From Flaveria trinervia (Eukaryota; Streptophyta; Magnoliopsida; Asterales; Asteraceae): a stretch of 64,000 nt of DNA. Both the position numbers and the translations under genes were made by a program. Below are positions 1 to 11,177 of the stretch, in pieces (within the stretch, counting starts at the first letter, position 1; each line of letters starts with the position of its first letter). The notes below the pieces were generated by a model. It was not told where the DNA came from and did no database searches. It was given only the letters and a program-made list of their open reading frames with translations. The stretch lies in the NCBI GenBank assembly GCA_025506515.1, contig CM046451.1, positions 67,232,284 to 67,296,283 of the forward strand, in the 5' to 3' direction.

Positions 1-3000
1 TTTTATGTATCTGATTTTTTAGTTGGTATAATAAACATGTATTAAAAGAGAATATCGTAGAACATGTTAAAAATTAAATAAAAAAATCTTTTGTTAAATT
101 TCTATATATTGTCGTCCATCTTTAACAATAACATTTTGAAGTATCTGATCTTTTAATTGTTATAATAGACATCAATTAAAAGAGAGTATCGTATTGTAGA
201 ACATGTCTATTTTAAAAGTGATCCGTAAACAGACCAAAAAGAAGAAAATTCTAGAGTAAGAACAAGTTATATTAATTAAAAATAAATTAAAAGTCCACTT
301 TAGTGCTTTGACATTTGGTCACCACTAGGAGCCCAAAATACAAAATTTACAAAGACGGCAGACACATTGGACCACGTGTATACCAAATACCCATGTCATG
401 TGGCACAATGTGATTAGTGACACTTGTGAAAACTTCATTTGTGATAAGTCAAAGATTTTTGGCGGAATGGTAAAATATCTAAATCGTCGTTCATTATTAT
501 TTCTGCCTCATTATGTTGACATTGCCTTGGTCATGTGATATTGACAGTGCTTTACAAGTTTTATAAACAATTATATTGTATTGTAATTGATTATTGGTCA
601 TAAACTACTTTTTTAAATCCTGAGTAAAACCAAAACTTGCATATAACAAAGTCACTATTATATATAAAATATAGGTATTATATATGTCGTTTGTATAAAT
701 GTGTTTCTGGTGTTCAACCTCATCACGCATTCTTCAACTATTATTATTATAGCTTCCTAAGCTAGAAAACATAAGCCACAATTGATGCACACACGAAACA
801 AAACTAAAGAAGATGTGAAAATAATGCTAGTGCTGTATGGTTACACAAATAGTATTGAAGATTATTAGGCTGGGGTGAAAAATAATGATGAACGTGATAT
901 ACCTTAACTTACAATAAACATTCTAATATATTTTGAAGTAAATTGGTACAATATTTTTATATGACATTAACTAGCTTTAATAACCACGTGTATTACACGG
1001 GTAAATAAATAAAATATCAAATAAAATAAAATTATTAATTATAAAATAATAGACTAAAACATAATATGATTGAAATTATGTAAGAATAACAAATATAAGT
1101 AATAAAATAATAATAAGAATTTTTATTTTATTTTTTGTTTTTTTCAAAAATAAAATAAATATTTTGTTTTAAAATAACATTTTAAAAATTTTTCATTTTT
1201 AAAGTTTTTCTTACTATAACTTCTTATTTTAATTATTTTTGTTTAATAAAAATTTACTTTAAAAAACAATTTTGAAATATACATAAGAATAGTTTTATTT
1301 TTTTTGAAAAAAAAATCATTTTATAAAAAACTATCTCTATAGAAAAAGCCTTAATAAAATAAATCTTTTCTTATTTTTATTAAAAAGCTAATTATAATAT
1401 AAAAATAAATAGATACTGTTATTAGTAAATATAGTTATTTAATAGGAGAGATAAGCATAAAAAGTTTAATAAAAATGAATGTGGTGATAATAAGTGATAT
1501 ACCAATTTACTTTTTTATTAGAGTAGGAAGATTAACTTAGGGAAACAATTCTTTTTGTTGAAACTTTTAAAGTTCTAACTTTAGATTTTTATTTTTTTAT
1601 AAGGAAACTAGCTTTTAATATTTATATTTTTTTTATAAAACCCTACTTTATTTTTATGCAACATCATGACATAATTGTTGATTTCATTAGACCCCATTTA
1701 AGGGTCACACAAATGACTAGCAAGAGATAATTAACTATCATGTGATTATAATATCATCAAATTAAGATATTAGTTAAATTAATGGTACGGTTTGACATAA
1801 ATTAATGCAACTGGATATATGTAGTACAATAAATATTATATTGTAAAGTTTATTTATTAAGGGACCCTTCATTAAATAGAATAGTAGAATTACTTAATCA
1901 TTTGAAGAGTTCTAATTTTAAATTCAAAAGTAAAATTGGATATAACATATTTAGATTTAAATAATTAAATCTTAAATAATCATAAAATAACGAAATGTTT
2001 TTTAACTTTTGAGTTAATCCTTGAATATCTTTAGATATATGTCTTCGGGCGATCTCGAAGTTTCATGGGTTGACTTTTCAACAAGTTTATTCCTGTAATT
2101 TTTTAAAAATTATGTTTTATGTCCCATCACAAAATGATTTGAATAATTTTAGGTTTAAATTCAATAGATAAAATAGAAAAAATTCATCATATTGTATTGT
2201 TAGATGCAATTGTTATATATATATTTTAGTACATATATATCATATTGTATTGTTAGACGCAATTGTTATATATATATTTTAGTACATATATATATGTGGA
2301 CACTCAAGACATGCTTGAGTTCAAGTGTGTCATTTTTATGATATAATTAATGTGGTATTTGAGTTTATGTATCTTTAGACCGATTAATTTGCGAATACAA
2401 TTCCTAGCCCGAGGATTTAGGATTAAAGACAGAAAATACGTTTTATTTTTATTGTTGAAGAATTAAAGCAGGTTTCGGTTTTAGTTCATAACTATAAATA
2501 TTTAATCTTAATATTAGAGGTCAAAATCGATTAATATCATGGTGCCGTCAAATCAAGAAACGAAACAATGATCTCAAGGGCCGGTGATTGGGCCCACCAT
2601 ATGTCTATTTGCAAACAATAACATTAAACCACTATTTGAAAGCCCGATCGGACGGTTGGACTGGGAAACGAAATTCAATCCGGTCCGGTTTAATGTTTAA
2701 CTTTTTTTTCATTGAATCAGTGGTTGGAACGGTCGAACCATATGTTTAGTTTTGTTATATTTTTTACACAAAGTAGCTTATTTTACGTGTTATGCATTTC
2801 GACGGCATCATACGAGATTTGATAAACATAGGTTATAATTGACTCAATTTGTTTTTGAACTATTTTTAGATAGACATGTAAAACAACTCCATTTTACATA
2901 TTTATACTATATATTAATAATATAAGAAAAGTATTTTAAATAGAACCATTTTAGGGTAATATAATAAATATAATATTTATTTACATATTACCATTACAAT

Positions 3001-6000
3001 TAGTCAGTTAGTTACATAATTATCTTTTATTTACTAACAACTACATAAAATTTTATATTATTTACTTATAAATAAAAAATTAATTTGTTTAAGATTGTAA
3101 CTATGCCTTTTAATATTTCACGGTTTAAAAAAAGTTTTTAAGACTAAATTGTAATATGTGTTACTTTTTAATGTTTTATTGTAAAATTTTTTCTAAAGCG
3201 ATCTGTAACTTGTGAGGTATATGTAAATATACAAGTAGTCATGTATAATTTTATTTGGTGTTTTAATTTTAACTTAAAACACAATACATTTTTATAAAAA
3301 TAATACAAGAATAACAAAATATTAAAAACACGTTCCGGATGTAAAATGTCATCCTGTCGTATTGTGCAGCACCCTTCTATTTATTAAAATGCATTATATT
3401 TTACCCCGACTATTTTCCAAAGAAAATTAATGTTGAAACGTAGACAAACTTAAAACGTAAATAAGAAATTAGGTGTCCTGACACCATATGCAGTGTGATA
3501 AAGTACAGATATAATATTTCCGACTTGTCTACAAACTAAATTTACATCAAAACATATAATAACTCAGATTTATACAATTAAATGAAAACTTATTATATTT
3601 GACCTGACACGTTTTAAAAAACCTTATGTCAAAACAAGTGCCAACTCAAAGTGTGAATAAAAATAAGTACAGAAACGTTTTATATGTGACTTGGCTCATT
3701 TTTGAACTAAAAATACATCTAAACGTCAACAAACATCAAAACGTAGACTCTCTTAAACAGTATATAGAAATAAGCATGGAAATATTTATATTTTGCCTAA
3801 CTCACTTCTAAAGAATATATATACTTCTAAACCTAGGCGCACTAAAATTTATACCAACATCTACTAAAAAATATGTACGTAAAAAATATTTATTTAAGTA
3901 AAAGTTGTACATAGATAAACCCGAAATTATAAAAAAATTGAGAGGTTAAAAGTTATATTTTACAATTTTCAAAAAATGTTATAAATTAACAGTGTAAATT
4001 TTGAAACTTGAGTGGGGGAGAAAGTGCCAATCGTAAAGCACACCGACCTTTCTAGGTATAGTACATAGTAGATTTGTATAATACAATTAAGTTATGGCTT
4101 TGTATCTTATACATTTTACCACTTAATATTTTGATTCTAATACACACAGATGTATATAATAATCAAGATATCTTGTTTGAAAATAAATTGTGTTTATATA
4201 TAATACGTAAAAACAATGGCACTAATAATACAATATGATTTAAAACAGAAAAAACCATTAATAAATACATATAATATTATATTTGATACAATTATCTGTT
4301 ATATTAGATATAATGATATGTCATATTTGATGAAATAACCAAAATGTAATAGTTTGAAAATTTTCATATCTAAAGTTAGATGAATAACAGTTTTATATAA
4401 TTTTTCACGCTCCGTCTCTCCTTACACTCTTATTTTTGGTTTGAAGATATTGATTCTAAATGTTTTAGAACTAACCATTAGAATATTCATTTTCTTAAAG
4501 TCCATAATGGTTGACGATTTAAGATGAGATTAAACTAAATAAATTAAGAGACTAATTAAAGGTATATAATTAAGGTACATTCCCTTCGAGGCAGGACCAC
4601 AGTTGGAATACGTATTAACAAAGCCAATTAAAAATGAAATTTCAAATAAAGTAAACAACAAAATCCTATAACCCTCGAGTCTTCGTGGGGCTTCCAAATT
4701 TTTCTATCATTACCTATCAAATTAAGCTAACGAATCACTTTTTAATAATAATAACAATAAAAAGATAGAGTTATAACAAACGATATTAAATGCATGTTTG
4801 AGATTGTTTATTTTTCTTTAGCTTTTAACTTATTAACTTTTGAAAAGTTAATAATTAAAAAAAAGTGTTCGCAAATTCACAATAACTTTCAAACTGACCT
4901 TTCGTATATGGTAAAATGTAGGTTTTGAAAAATAACGGAGAGATTACTTATTAACTTCTGAAAACTCATTTTCATCCTATTTTTATTATACACGTCTACT
5001 ATCTTCTATTAACTCCTCTTGTTTTTAAAAATATTTATATTTTGATCATTTTAAAACATTTTAGTTTAAAAGATATGCAAACACTTTTTAAAAAAACTAC
5101 TTTAGAAAATAATAAGTTAATAAACTATTTTTATCATAACTATTTTTTATTCAAAATAACCAATCCCAAAAATGGACTAAATTGAAAAAGATTAAGAAAC
5201 ATATGTTCTTTATATCGTTTTTAAGAGAAGAATACTGTGGTCACTATGTTAAAAAGGGCAGGTCGTTTGTAATACGTCACGTGATTGTGCAAATTTTGTT
5301 TATTAATTTATCATTTCAATTTACGGTTACGTTTTATATTTTAAAGTATTTTTGTTGCTTTTGTCATTATTTTTTGTATATTATATAAATTTAATTTTTG
5401 TAAATTTATAAAAAATATTTATTTTATAATTATGTTTTACGATTAAGGTAAACAATGATTTTATTTTAGCGATTTGTGTTTAAACTCATAATGTTTAGAA
5501 AAAAATAATGACAAGCAAAAAACACAATGAAACATTATGTTTTATATCAATTTATATTATTTTGCTATTGTTTTTAATACATTATATTAATTTGTTTTAT
5601 TTTATCATTGTATTTTTCATATTGGAAGTATTGTTTAGTGTTATTTCATAACTATTTTTTAGAATTCAACATTTTAGAAAAACAAAATAGCGTTTAGAAA
5701 AATATAATAACAAAAGAAAATACACAATAAACCGTATTAAATACGTAACGATAAGTACAAATTATACGAGTTGAAAAACATAATCATTTTTAACGTTATA
5801 TATAATGATATTGTAATCGTTTTAAAAAAAACATACTTTTTATGTTGTAATATTTTTAATATATCGTATATGAAAGCTAAGATGGATTTAAGAAGAGGGG
5901 GAATTTCAAAAAGTTAGCAACAACAACATCAACCCCAATAGCAGCGATGGCAATGAATATCAATACCAACATCGAAAAATGACTTTATCGTACATTTATG

Positions 6001-6775
6001 TAAATTAATAATTCATGATCTATATTTATATAATTGTTTTATTCTTTTAATATTTAATATTAAGTTTTCATTGTCTCATATACGTTAATATAATATATGA
6101 GTACATTACAATGTCCCGTGTCATGAAATTGATTTATTATCATATTTATTTAGGTACTTACCCTAATTTAGTTTACCAAACTTCTAATATGTTACACCAA
6201 ATAAGAGGCAATGTAGCGAATCTAGTACGACATAATGCTAGTTTAAAATGTTATCTAACATAACTTCAAGATCCCATAGGTCAAATAAGACATTTACCTG
6301 CGTATCATTGCATATTAAGTTGTTGTAAAACATTATTAACCATTGTAAAAAATCGGTTGTACTATAATATAAATTATACAGTAGGTTGCATTACCAGTGT
6401 AGGTTTTCATATGTTGTTACATCACGTGTGTAATGTATCTCAATATTAATTAAATACACTAGGCAGAGATAATTTAAACAAATAGATTAGTATAGCATAC
6501 TTTTTATTGCATTAATATGTGCCAACATTAATTTAGTACGTTGTTACAGTAATACAGTGTATCTTACATATATGAAATGTGTTAATTTTCTAGTTATGAA
6601 ACAGAAATTATTATGTAGGTATACTAAAATATAAACAAGTCTATGAAATGTAAATCACCAACGTGAATAAGGTAAGGCCGTGATATGATATTATACAAGT
6701 GTAGGAAGTATAATGTGACATCCGAACAATAAAATATTATACAATTCAAAATCTATCAATGTAACTAGTTGGTTT
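1..6775. other. AT-rich stretch with no recognisable gene
   Basis: About 6.8 kb of very AT-rich DNA with long A and T runs and stops in all frames. The two longest open frames (3626-3811 and 5182-5388) are short, rich in K, I, F and N, show no motif and read as chance. The only structures I could see are a 2x53-bp tandem repeat at 2188-2293 and a small hairpin CGTGTA-T-TACACG at 987-999 overlapping a CACGTG box at 985-990. I saw no tRNA, rRNA or LTR. It is most likely intergenic plant DNA or old decayed repeats beside the retrotransposon nest. Confidence 0.65.
2188..2293. repeat. Tandem repeat, 2 x 53 bp
   Basis: Copy 1 is 2188-2240 and copy 2 is 2241-2293. They differ at one base (GATGC against GACGC) and both end in an ATATATAT run. 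Near identity suggests a recent local duplication, perhaps by slippage through the TA-rich ends. No function is implied. Confidence 0.9.
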
Positions 6776-6779
6776 TTCA

Positions 6780-7735
6780 ACCGCGCTTCGCGACAGTTTT
6801 CGAACCAAGGCTTAGACATCTCATCATAGCCATATACATGTTAACATGGAAGCACAGAATGTCTCAGATGAACTCAACCTCATCACCATCATGGACGCAC
6901 AAACATCCGCATGATAATAGACATTTGGTATGCTTCGGTAGTTGATAGCCACTGATGAATCCTTGAGATTTTGGTAGCATCATCTTCTTCATAGATCAAT
7001 AAATTCCCCCTAGGATGATGCCACCAATACTCTCTCTCACCCTTCAAACATCCTTATCAGTAGTAGCTCATACATGTATCCTTTTTTATCTATTGAGGGG
7101 TTTTTGAAGAGGTAAATTGACCAAGTCCTTATTGTGTTGAGATAGTCTAAAGAGATCATATTCTTTGACTTTAGTTTTGCCAGCACCAACAAAGGTTAAA
7201 CAGAAGGTGTTGGTTTAAGAATTGTATCTCCAATGGGTGTTTGAATCATAAATGTTTAATGAAGTCACATGTAGATTATCTTTTTCTCTTTCTCAACTTT
7301 GTTGTGCTTCAACTCTGTTCCCCATCTTTTTCTTCAAAATAGAAGCCATTAATTTGTAGTTATCTGACATGCCTTTATAATTTTTGATCTAGGTAAACAT
7401 CTTTTGTAGGTGTTTAGGGTTGAGGTTTAAAAGTAAAGAAGGATTTGGACTTGTTCTTTCTTTCAATGAAGTACCTCTTAGTATTCAAATCATATCCCTA
7501 GTTGATGATGTTTGTACCATCACCCTTTGAGTTTTCATCTTGGTCAGATTTTAAAATTTGTTCCTTTTCAACTTGTTTAGGATTGTCCAAATCCCTTTTT
7601 ATTATTTCGACAGCTGTAGTGATGACCACTTGATCTTTTGATTGATTAGATTGACTTTGAGTTGGAGATTCAGTTGCCTGACGAGCATGTTAGACTATTA
7701 GAGATACATGTTCAAAAGTTTGAGCAGTTTGGATG
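6780..7735 (-). pseudogene. Decayed Sirevirus-like 3' end (element F): third-ORF remnant, polypurine tract and LTR start
   Basis: Read on the minus strand, 7735 down to about 7020 keeps open, hydrophilic coding-like stretches rich in S, K, Q and D, broken by stops, in the style of the C-terminal part of a Sirevirus third ORF. Next comes a polypurine tract (7002-7014, minus strand CCTAGGGGGAATT), almost the same as that of element B (37411-37423). The following bases, minus strand GAAGAAGATGATGCTACC, match the start of the B LTR (GAAGAGGATGATGCAACC) closely. The terminal TG is lost, the far LTR edge near 6780 is a guess, and no TSD is visible. Element C lies directly against it, so C probably inserted into this older relative of B. 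The coding part has no recognised domain. Confidence 0.5.
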
Positions 7736-8465
7736 TGTTAGAGGACCGTGTACTAGACGGAGTACTAACTGATCTACTTGTATACCGAATCAAATAGTGT
7801 GGAATCCTATTTGATTGGCGATCCAAGTAGTGAGAACGTTCACCCGATCGATATAAGATTAATCTAAACGTTAAGAACGAATAGCAATCGATCAAGAACG
7901 ATCTATGAACTTGGACTGACTTTCTTGGGCGTTCTGGACGGTTAGGGTATATCGAATTCTCCAAAGTGTTATGTTTTTCCACGAATTAAGTGGTATTTAT
8001 AGGTTAGGGTTACTCATTCGTGCGAATGAACCATTCGCATGGTTCAGTCGTGCGACTGAGTCATGCGGTTGATCCATTCGCACGACTGAGTGTTCAGTCG
8101 TGCGACTGAGTCAATCTCATGTCACAATTGTGTGACTGATCCAGTCTCCTGGTTCAGTCGTGTGACTGGTTCATTAGCATGAAGTTGTTCATGCGTATGG
8201 TCTATTAGCATGGGCCATTCGCATGAGAACTTCATATGACTAAGTTTGAATATGTTTGACAGACATTATTTGACTTAGATCTATTCAAACAACCACAAAC
8301 CTATATAGTTAGTTCAATAAGCGTTAACATACAATAATCAATGAAATATTAAACATTATAAGCATAAACCACACATTGTATTTCATTCAAACCATCTAGT
8401 TACATATATGTAAACATGAAAGACTTTTACATTAAGCTCATAAACTAGGTACATATGTATCTACA
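7736..8465 (-). repeat. 3' LTR of element C (730 bp)
   Basis: On the minus strand it starts TGTAGATACATATGTACC and ends ...CTCTAACA, with TG/CA ends. It is clearly related to the LTRs of A and D: the same start, a shared TATAAATA box (minus strand, 7994-8001) and the same downstream block around AATAGGATTCC. Upstream of the TATA box lie palindromic words TCAGTCG-TG-CGACTGA at 8044-8059 and 8094-8109, plus a decayed copy at 8154-8169. No second C LTR is in the window. The open frame at 7698-7982 is within this LTR and is not a gene. Confidence 0.88.
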
Positions 8466-10430
8466 AACTCCATTTTGGACCTAGTTTAATCTATTGTCTA
8501 ACATTCTTCATCAGCTCTTCATATTTCTTGTACTTCTCCTCTCTTGTGACTCCTGTATGTATTTCAAAAGCAAAGCAGAGCCGTATCACATTCTGAAATT
8601 GGAGAGCTTGTATAATATCATGCGCGTCATAGAACAATGGCCACTTGTATAAGTGTAAACATCATCAGCCGACAAGTTAGTGAGCCACATCAGGTCAAAT
8701 ACCCTGATAGTTTACATATTTCCATTTCTGTTCAGAACTATAACCGTCTCACTCGTTCGCCAGTCATAGTACCACCATTTAAAATGTGGAGTGAAGTCCT
8801 GAGGCATTTCTCGTAGAGGGATTCTCGACATTGTGCACGGAGGACTCCACTTCAGCACAATCTATGGCTTCCCAGTATTGGTATCAACTTCAGATCTTCT
8901 TATATACCTCATTGGTTGTTGAGGTTTGAAGTTGGCCCACCTGGTGGGGTACTCTCTCTTCAAAGCAGCTTCAAACCAGCCGGACATCTTTCAAGGGTCA
9001 TCATATAACAGCTTCAACTTGGCCAGCTGGTTAAGCTCAAAACCAGGTAGAGTCGTCAGATCGTGTAGGAATCTGAAATACACTATGCTCTTTTCTCTCT
9101 TCACGGCATATACATTCATATCCTCAAAATAAGCCCGTACGATGATCTTGCCTAACACCTTTAAGTGTTTCTTGACTTTGTACAGCTTGGTGTAGACATT
9201 TGGCTTTTGGGCAATGCGCATGGCTCGGATCTCAGTAAAACATGCTGTCCATTTAGCCTTTTTGATGTTGACATCTGCGTCTGAGGCTTGGGCTTGATCT
9301 TTCTTCTTCTCCGACTCCAGCTCCATCTTATCCAATGTTTCAAAAGTATCACTAACAAGAGTGTCACCCAGATTAGGGACTACATTTCCCTCATTGTCAA
9401 CATACTCTAGATAATGTTGTGCGGTGACGTCTTCAATCTCAATTTCATGAACATCGTTAAGCTCATCGTCACTATCCACGTCCACAGTAGGAGCATCCTT
9501 CACAATCTCATCAGGATTTAGTCTAACATCTCAACTAGTTGCTTATCAGTAAGGTCATGAATTATTTCTCCTTCCTCAGAAGTGTAACTCATAGCCCTTT
9601 TGACAATCCTTTGCAGATCAAGTATCATTGTGAGTAAGACTTGATCTGCTGAAAGGAGCAACATCATACTCATCTTGCTAAGATGTGTGATCTGCTTGAT
9701 TAAAACATATAAACACATCATGCATCAGTAAATAATCAAGACATTATATGTTAAATATATATACATTAACATTCAAACACATAAATTTAATACAATATTC
9801 AAATTACACATGATTTAAATTACACAAAACTCTATGCATTACTTTTATCTTGGATCACGTGTTCTTCTGCTATCGGGGCTGATGTCGAGGCACCTGGATC
9901 TTGAGTCTTTTTGGTCCGCCTCTTATTAGCTTCCTGTGCACCCGAAGTAGATAACTCTCTCCTCCTTTAGAATCTCTGCCATCCTCATCATCACCTTCAT
10001 CATCACCTTTATCATCACCATCATCATCAACATCATCACTATCATCATCATCACTATCATCACCATCATCTCCGTCTCCCTCTCTGATCTTTAGAGGCGC
10101 ATCCTTTGTGCCCTTAAGTTTGAGCAGGATGGTCCTCTTAGCATCCTCCAACTCTTCAATCTTCTTAGTAGATAAGATGTTTTGCTCCTTGAGTTGGGAA
10201 ATCTCTAGACTCTGAGCAGCCATTTTCTGGGCCTGCTCCTCAATCTGCTGTGCCTGCTGAGATATCTGCTGTGATTGTGCAGCTGTAAGCTCCACTAACT
10301 ATCGTAGCTGAGCAGTCTTCTCGTCATCGGCTGCTAACAGCTTCAGCACCATATGGTTTAGAGCTGAAAGTTGTTCCTCTACCCCACTAGGAGGTAGAGA
10401 TGATCCTGATGGAAAGAAGGGGTAAGATGA
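8466..10430 (-). pseudogene. Third ORF of element C, C-terminal half (broken)
   Basis: The minus strand codes, in order from 10430 downwards: a Gln-rich coiled-coil segment (repeats of QQISQQAQQIEEQ), a run of Asp and Glu, an AT-rich gap (about 9692-9842, possibly an intron), and then a globular part at 8991-9503 holding NVYAVKREKSIVYFRF and LPGFELNQLAKLKLLY. The tail at 8540-8840 keeps KWWYYDWRT and VFDLMWLTNLSADDVY, split by stops. The same order is found in A at 11190-13481. The function is unknown; its place between pol and the 3' LTR matches the so-called envelope-like ORF of Sireviruses, but I see no signal peptide or membrane segment. The polypurine tract beside the LTR is decayed (AAATGGAGTT). 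Several frameshifts and stops make it non-functional. Confidence 0.8.
10426..10430. repeat. Target-site duplication GATGA, left copy (element A)
   Basis: GATGA directly abuts the 3' end of the A LTR. The same five bases lie at 49336-49340 next to the other A LTR. A 5-bp duplication is usual for Copia integration. This pairs the two LTRs and shows that A inserted into the third ORF of C. Confidence 0.92.
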
Positions 10431-11166
10431 TGTTAGGATTTGGTATTTGAACGAAACACCAACTGATTAACATGTTAAACCAAACCAAATAGTGCAGAAT
10501 CCTATTTGATTGGCGATCCAATCAGTGAGAACACACGTAGAAACAATAATATATTGAATCTAACATCAAGAATCGATTAGGAATCGATCTACAGCGTTCT
10601 ATGAACTTGGAGTACGAACTCAGAGGCTTCTGGACGGCTAGGGTACGTCTGGAATCGAAGTGGATTGAATGCTTATGTTTTTCCACGAATTAGGTGGTAT
10701 TTATAGGTTAGGATTGCTCAGTCGGGCGACTGAACCATTAGTATGGTTCATTTGTACGATTGAGCCATGCGGTTGATCCATTCGCACGACTGAGTGTTCA
10801 GTCGTGCGACTGAGTCAGTTGCATGAAGTTGTTCAGGCGTATGGACTATTTAGGCACATGGACACTCAGTCGCATGGCCATTCGGATGCATGACCACTGT
10901 TGGGGCGCATGGTCCAGTCGGACGCATGAAAACTTCACTTCATCAAGTTTGAATGTATTCAATACTATAACATTATGCATAACTATTCAAACAATCACAA
11001 ACCTATATAATCAAATCAATATGCGTTAAACAACTCATTAATGAAATATTAAACATATAAACACAAACAAACATATGTATTTCATTAAGTACCCAACGAT
11101 TACATAAGTGTAAGACAATAAGACATATTACATTCAGATCAGAATCTAGGTACATATGTATCAACA
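10431..11166 (-). repeat. 3' LTR of element A (736 bp)
   Basis: On the minus strand it starts TGTTGATACATATGTACC and ends CCTAACA. It pairs with 48598-49335. A TATAAATA box lies at 10698-10705 (minus strand). Directly upstream of it are perfect palindromes TCAGTCG-GG-CGACTGA (10718-10733) and TCAGTCG-TG-CGACTGA (10798-10813) among many decayed copies up to about 10930. This is the sequence that would act as promoter in the 5' copy and as terminator here. The third-ORF reading frame of A runs into this LTR without a stop before the polypurine tract. Confidence 0.93.
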
Positions 11167-11177
11167 AACTCCCCCTT
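11167..11177 (-). other. Polypurine tract of element A
   Basis: The minus strand reads AAGGGGGAGTT directly before the 3' LTR. It would prime plus-strand DNA synthesis. Elements B (37411-37423) and E (30948-30958) have the same GGGGGAGTT core, which supports a shared lineage. Confidence 0.85.

Noticed and set aside
3626..3811. Short frame in AT-rich flank (also 5182-5388)
   Set aside because: No motif, composition of AT-rich chance frames, no neighbours.
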